Assembly: GCA_963677245.1 (NCBI GenBank)
Contig: OY781921.1
Coordinates: 310,001-374,000 of the forward strand
Source of the DNA: Saccharicrinis sp963677245
GTDB lineage: Bacteria > Bacteroidota > Bacteroidia > Bacteroidales > Marinilabiliaceae
Reading direction: 5' to 3'
DNA length: 64,000 bases
Shown here piece by piece: positions 62,228 through 64,000 of this stretch. A model generated the notes under the pieces. That model searched no databases and was not told the origin of the DNA. It saw nothing but the letters and a program-made list of their open reading frames with translations. A program made the position numbers and the translations under genes. The number at the start of each line of letters is the position of its first letter. Position 1 is the stretch's first letter.

Positions 62228-64000
62228 TCCACTTTTAACTGTAGCCCGATTCGAGATAAAAACTTTATTACGTAGTTGGTTTTTTCGTATTTTCTCAGCC
62301 ATAGTAGTCGCATTTGTACTGTTTTTTAATATTATGGCATCCACAGACATTGGACGAGCTGGTTGGCCTGACAGAATGTTGATTGGAGGTTTACCTTATA
62401 TGAACCTGTGGGTTTTAAATATAGTGCAAGCTGTTATTGCCGTGTTTTTATCCGCTGACTTTTTAAGTAGAGATAAAAAACTGGATACAACTGAAGTGAT
62501 ATATGTGCGTAATATGTCAAACCTTCAATATGTATTTGGTAAAACACTAGGGATATTAACTGTTTTTAGTGGTTTAAATCTACTTGTATTATTGTTTACA
62601 CTTATCATTAATTTTATAAGTCCGGATGCTGGTTTTAGTGCCATTACATATGTATTATACCTGCTGATTATATCATTTCCTACACTGTTATTCATATTAG
62701 GAATTTCGTTTTTTGTTATGTTATTGGTCAAAAACCAGGCAATTACATTTATCCTGGTTTTGGGCTTTATTGCAACATCAATATTCTATTTAAAAGGTAA
62801 ACATTTTGGGATTTGGGACTTTATCACCTTTAATACGCCTTTAGCTTATTCCTCATACGTCAATTTTTCAGATCCTTTTCAGCTCCTTGCCATAAGAGGT
62901 GGTTATTTATTATTGGGACTGGGTTTAATATTTTTAACTGTTTATAAATTACCTAGGTTATCTCAAGGGAGCTTAAGTAAAAAAGTACTATTAGTTCCTG
63001 CTTTAGTGAGTATTTTGTTGGGCACAGGTATGATTGGGCTATATGTATTTCAAAAAGCAAACAATGAAAAGCAAATTCAAGACCTGGCAAAAATAGAGAA
63101 GGAATTACCTATTAGTGCAGGATATTCTATAAATCATTATGATATTCAAATAAAGCATTCAGGAAGTAATGTTGAGGGAGAAATGATATATAAAGTGCAA
63201 TCGGATGAACAGAATCTCCCTTCTGAATTACGTTTTTTCTTTAATAGTGGTTTAAAAATCAAATCTATAAACATCAAAGATAAACCAGTTCAATTTCATC
63301 AAGAATTGAATATACTGTCATTGAAAGGTATTCCAGATAAGAGTACTTCTGTTGAAATTCATATTACTTTTAAAGGAAGACCTACTAATGATTTAGCTTA
63401 TTTTGATTTAAAGCAAGAGGTGAGAGAAAGTGATCATCGATTAGATCCATTGTTAGCAGGAAAAAAAGTATGCTTTCTGACATCAAATTACCTTCTTTTT
63501 ACCAAAGAGTGCTTATGGTATCCAATAGTGGCAGAAAGAAATGCTTTTAGAACGCAACGTTTTTTCACCTATTCACTCAAGATAAATTCAGAAAACGATT
63601 TAAATTATATTGCTCAGGGAAATAAGAAATTAAAGGATGGATGGACTATATTCGAAGGAGATGTGCCTTACGCAAAAATAAGTTTGGCAGGCGGAAAGTA
63701 TCAAACAAAATCGATAATGGTGGATAGTGTTGAATACTGTATCAACGCAAAAGCCGATAATTATTTCTTCGCAAAATACTTTGAGAATATTAATGATACA
63801 CTTCCTTTCTTAATCAGAACGCTAAAAGGTGATTTTGAACGTAAATTAGGAGTTAAGTATCCATACAAAAGGTTGCAGTTTGTAGAAGTACCCGTTCATT
63901 TTTATTCACATTATCGAAGTTGGTCTTTATGCAATGAAAATACACATCCGGAAATGATTTTTGTTCCTGAATTTGGGGCAGGTATTCGAAGCTTCAATTT
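62220..64000 (+). CDS. ABC-2 permease with large peptidase-like ectodomain, cut by window end
   Basis: Open frame from ATG 62220 to the window edge, at least 593 codons. The first half has about six hydrophobic segments (IFSAIVVAFVLFFNIMAS, LGILTVFSGLNLLVLLFTLI, LSQGSLSKKVLLVPALVSIL). After about residue 280 comes a soluble part (SAGYSINHYDIQIKHSGSNV, LQFVEVPVHFYSHYRSW) that resembles the N-terminal and early catalytic parts of M1-type aminopeptidases fused to ABC permeases in Bacteroidota. The HExxH zinc motif would lie beyond the window and is not seen. The substrate is unknown. Confidence 0.82.
   Translation, partial: MHNPLLTVARFEIKTLLRSWFFRIFSAIVVAFVLFFNIMASTDIGRAGWPDRMLIGGLPYMNLWVLNIVQAVIAVFLSADFLSRDKKLDTTEVIYVRNMSNLQYVFGKTLGILTVFSGLNLLVLLFTLIINFISPDAGFSAITYVLYLLIISFPTLLFILGISFFVMLLVKNQAITFILVLGFIATSIFYLKGKHFGIWDFITFNTPLAYSSYVNFSDPFQLLAIRGGYLLLGLGLIFLTVYKLPRLSQGSLSKKVLLVPALVSILLGTGMIGLYVFQKANNEKQIQDLAKIEKELPISAGYSINHYDIQIKHSGSNVEGEMIYKVQSDEQNLPSELRFFFNSGLKIKSINIKDKPVQFHQELNILSLKGIPDKSTSVEIHITFKGRPTNDLAYFDLKQEVRESDHRLDPLLAGKKVCFLTSNYLLFTKECLWYPIVAERNAFRTQRFFTYSLKINSENDLNYIAQGNKKLKDGWTIFEGDVPYAKISLAGGKYQTKSIMVDSVEYCINAKADNYFFAKYFENINDTLPFLIRTLKGDFERKLGVKYPYKRLQFVEVPVHFYSHYRSWSLCNENTHPEMIFVPEFGAGIRSFN

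Noticed and set aside
1..64000. tRNA, rRNA, CRISPR, prophage, integrase or transposase
   Set aside because: I looked for T-loop-type GGTTCGAATCC strings, direct spacer repeats and transposase motifs on both strands and found none convincing.

Overview
The window is an AT-rich chromosomal segment of a member of the Bacteroidota, most likely a Bacteroidales/Marinilabiliales-type marine or anaerobic heterotroph. The evidence is the TAnnTTTG-type -7 promoter boxes, the scarcity of Shine-Dalgarno sequences, and many Bacteroidota-restricted families (DUF1599, BT_3928-type DoxX protein, DUF4374 lipoprotein, DUF4835, Rpb6-like omega subunit). So is the gene order bamD-rpoZ-coaBC-DUF4835-recN. The genus assignment is inference. 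I found no rRNA, tRNA, CRISPR array, prophage, transposase or biosynthetic gene cluster.

Layout. 1-7900 (minus): prmA, a 1500-residue exported protein, an adhesin-like exported protein and a truncated Xaa-Pro aminopeptidase. 8109-9653: periplasmic trehalase. 9712-12293 (minus): DUF1599 / DoxX / tpiA operon. 12433-12609: a 21-bp tandem repeat array. 12650-14296 (minus): SulP anion transporter. 14883-16642: DODA-type dioxygenase and QorB-like reductase, then a strong terminator and a 170-bp imperfect palindrome. 17239-23228: a probable siderophore-iron operon (esterase, PepSY membrane protein, TonB receptor, DUF4374 lipoprotein; Xus-like). 23425-26274: small regulatory and accessory genes, including a membrane-anchored XRE regulator. 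26360-27610 (minus): alpha-oxoamine synthase of the serine/cysteate palmitoyltransferase type. 27919-34143: housekeeping cluster bamD, rpoZ, coaBC, DUF4835, recN, fabI. 34303-36506: cysD-cysN sulfate activation. 36585-39658 (minus): FadL-type outer membrane protein and a Ser/Arg-rich lipoprotein. 40049-46189: GH43, GH30 and a Tat-exported aldo/keto reductase, a small glycan-use locus without SusC/D. 46243-49554 (minus): exported protein of unknown function and asnB. 50110-51965: ECF sigma factor, tiny partner gene and GT2. 52084-55245: two divergent phosphofructokinases, both with PPi-type active-site residues. 55390-58793: Rrf2 regulator, rsmE and an ABC-type-sensor histidine kinase. 58943-61147: ECF sigma, membrane anti-sigma candidate and two Spy/CpxP-like proteins. 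61331-64000: ABC ATPase and a permease with a large ectodomain, cut by the window end.

Themes: central glycolysis (tpiA and two PFKs), envelope biogenesis and stress sensing (bamD, ECF regulon, Spy-like proteins, FadL), iron-siderophore capture, and sulfur handling (SulP, CysDN, and perhaps sulfonolipid-type lipids). The best candidates for something undescribed are: the duplicated ECF-type promoter that appears to make the 58.9-61.1 kb stress locus self-regulating; the siderophore operon with its built-in esterase; the 21-bp heptad-encoding repeat; the 170-bp palindrome; the transmembrane XRE/lipocalin-like regulator; and the head-to-head PPi-PFK pair.
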